A stretch of DNA of 5,760 nucleotides from Flavobacteriaceae bacterium UBA5079 (GTDB taxonomy: Bacteria; Bacteroidota; Bacteroidia; Flavobacteriales; Flavobacteriaceae): contig DIAL01000056.1 of NCBI GenBank assembly GCA_002414705.1, positions 11,705 through 17,464 of the forward strand, given 5' to 3'. The notes under the pieces were generated by a model, which was not told where the DNA came from, did no database searches, and worked only from the letters and a program-made list of their open reading frames with translations. Shown in pieces: positions 4,861 to 5,760 of this stretch. The first letter of the stretch is position 1. Each line of letters begins with the position of its first letter. The position numbers and the translations under genes were made by a program.

Positions 4861-5559
4861 TTAAAAAAGATTAAGCTTCTTTAAAAAATCGTTTTTATAG
4901 GTTTTCCCTAATGGAATATTGGTCTCACAAACACGAATACCACTATCTATAATTTGATTAATTTTCTGTAAGTTAACAACATACGAACGATGTACTTTAA
5001 AAAAAGTTGATTCAGGCAATTTACTAAACAAACTTTTTAGTGTAGTATGGACAACAAACGTATCCGTTTGGGTTACAACGCTAACATAGTCACCTTTTGA
5101 TTCTATATAGCACAAATCTTCAAAATCAATTTTAACCAACCGCTTATTTATATTAACAAACAAATAATCTGCTTGCTGATCATTCTCTTTGCTTACAGAG
5201 GCATCCTTTACATACATATTTAGTTTACCTATGGTCAAATTAAAACGCTCTGGTACAATTGGTTTTAATAGATAATCTAACACGTAGGGATACTCAAAAG
5301 CCTTAATAGCAAAGTCCGAATCTGACGTTATTAAAATTATTTTAGGACTAGATTTTAGCGTTTGAATAAAGTCGAACCCTGAAAATCCTGGCATATGAAT
5401 ATCCAGAAAAATCAAATCAATATCTGTTGTGTTTAAAAACTTGAGAGCTTCGATAGGGCTTGAAAACTCATCAATAAAATTTAAAACATTATGCTCATCA
5501 CATAAACCTTTTATAATGGTTCTTGATGTGGCTTCGTCATCAATTATTATATAATTCAT
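4861..5559 (-). CDS. LytTR-family two-component response regulator
   Basis: This is a complete 232-residue cytoplasmic regulator of the AlgR/LytR type. The receiver domain (1-118) has the acidic pair D7-D8, phospho-acceptor D53 in FLDIHMPG, the switch Thr T78 in LITSD and the conserved K99 in LLKP. The LytTR DNA-binding domain (about 131-230) shows LVKIDFEDLCYIESKGDYV (141-159) and the typical FFKVHRSYVVNLQKI (186-200). Phosphorylation of D53 by a partner kinase or phosphotransferase should control DNA binding; LytTR proteins recognise pairs of short direct repeats. The gene lies 10 bases downstream of an Hpt-domain gene, so the two are almost certainly cotranscribed. Its stop codon directly abuts the repeat array. 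Target genes are unknown. Confidence 0.93.
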   Translation of the reverse strand: MNYIIIDDEATSRTIIKGLCDEHNVLNFIDEFSSPIEALKFLNTTDIDLIFLDIHMPGFSGFDFIQTLKSSPKIILITSDSDFAIKAFEYPYVLDYLLKPIVPERFNLTIGKLNMYVKDASVSKENDQQADYLFVNINKRLVKIDFEDLCYIESKGDYVSVVTQTDTFVVHTTLKSLFSKLPESTFFKVHRSYVVNLQKINQIIDSGIRVCETNIPLGKTYKNDFLKKLNLF

Positions 5560-5569
5560 AGGCTATTAA

Positions 5570-5760
5570 TTATACGATTTGTTTTAAAAAAAGTGTTATT
5601 TTATGTAACACGCTTTCAAATTCATCTTGAAAGGCTATTTGGTTAAGTTTAAGACTCGCTTCATACTCTATTGCTAATTTATGACCTTTTTCTAAACTTA
5701 AAACAGCCATTTTATGTTTTAATTTATGAACAATTTTTGCAATTTCATTATAATCTCCTG
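5570..5760 (-). CDS. Hpt phosphotransfer domain, C-terminal end of a kinase or stand-alone protein (cut by window edge)
   Basis: The last 62 residues before a TAA at 5570-5572 are visible. The segment AKIVHKLKHKMAVL (fragment residues 7-20) fits the Hpt helix around the phosphorylated His (H11, codon 5726-5728), where the usual pattern is AHxLKG followed by small and hydrophobic residues. Here Lys-His replaces the common Gly-Ser after LK. The rest is amphipathic helix (Glu, Lys and Leu rich), as expected for a four-helix bundle. It ends 10 bases before the LytTR regulator and is likely its phosphodonor, either as the tail of a hybrid sensor kinase or as a separate Hpt protein; the window edge prevents deciding. 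The Hpt call rests on a short fragment. Confidence 0.6.
   Translation of the reverse strand, partial: GDYNEIAKIVHKLKHKMAVLSLEKGHKLAIEYEASLKLNQIAFQDEFESVLHKITLFLKQIV

Noticed and set aside
1..5760. tRNA or rRNA genes
   Set aside because: No cloverleaf with a TTCGA-type T arm and CCA-side pairing, and no rRNA signature, is visible. The TTCGAC words in the array lack the remaining tRNA elements.

Overview
The window looks like chromosomal DNA of a flavobacterium (Bacteroidota, probably Flavobacteriaceae). It is AT-rich, stops are mostly TAA, Shine-Dalgarno sites are weak or absent, and the protein families are typical of that group. This is inferred from sequence character and gene content, without a database search.

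Left third (1-1751, minus strand): a tightly packed catabolic operon read right to left. A dihydrodipicolinate-synthase-family lyase/deaminase (837-1751) overlaps by one base a small CsaA-type tRNA-binding OB-fold protein (499-837). Ten bases later comes an aldehyde dehydrogenase of the 2-oxoglutarate-semialdehyde type, cut by the left edge (1-488). The two enzymes fit the last two steps that turn trans-4-hydroxyproline (or, less likely, a sugar acid) into 2-oxoglutarate. A divergent AraC-family regulator (1911-2756) is the obvious candidate controller. The shared promoter region holds helically phased ATCCAAA repeats.

Middle (2771-3349, minus): a PhnA/YjdM-type zinc-ribbon protein, convergent with the AraC gene.

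About 3393-4860: roughly 1.5 kb with no convincing protein gene, filled by five tandem, diverged copies of a unit of about 305-325 bp. The four better copies each carry the same ordered set of small inverted repeats. One of these reads on the minus strand as a textbook intrinsic terminator. Similarity to the unit runs through the stop codon and into the last codons of the neighbouring response-regulator gene, so the array may derive from repeated duplication of that gene's 3' end and 3' UTR. It may now be a structured or non-coding RNA array. This is the least explained part of the window.

Right end (4861-5760, minus): a LytTR-type response regulator, and just upstream of it the C-terminal end of an Hpt phosphotransfer protein or hybrid kinase cut by the right edge. 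Together they make a two-component pair transcribed toward the repeat array.
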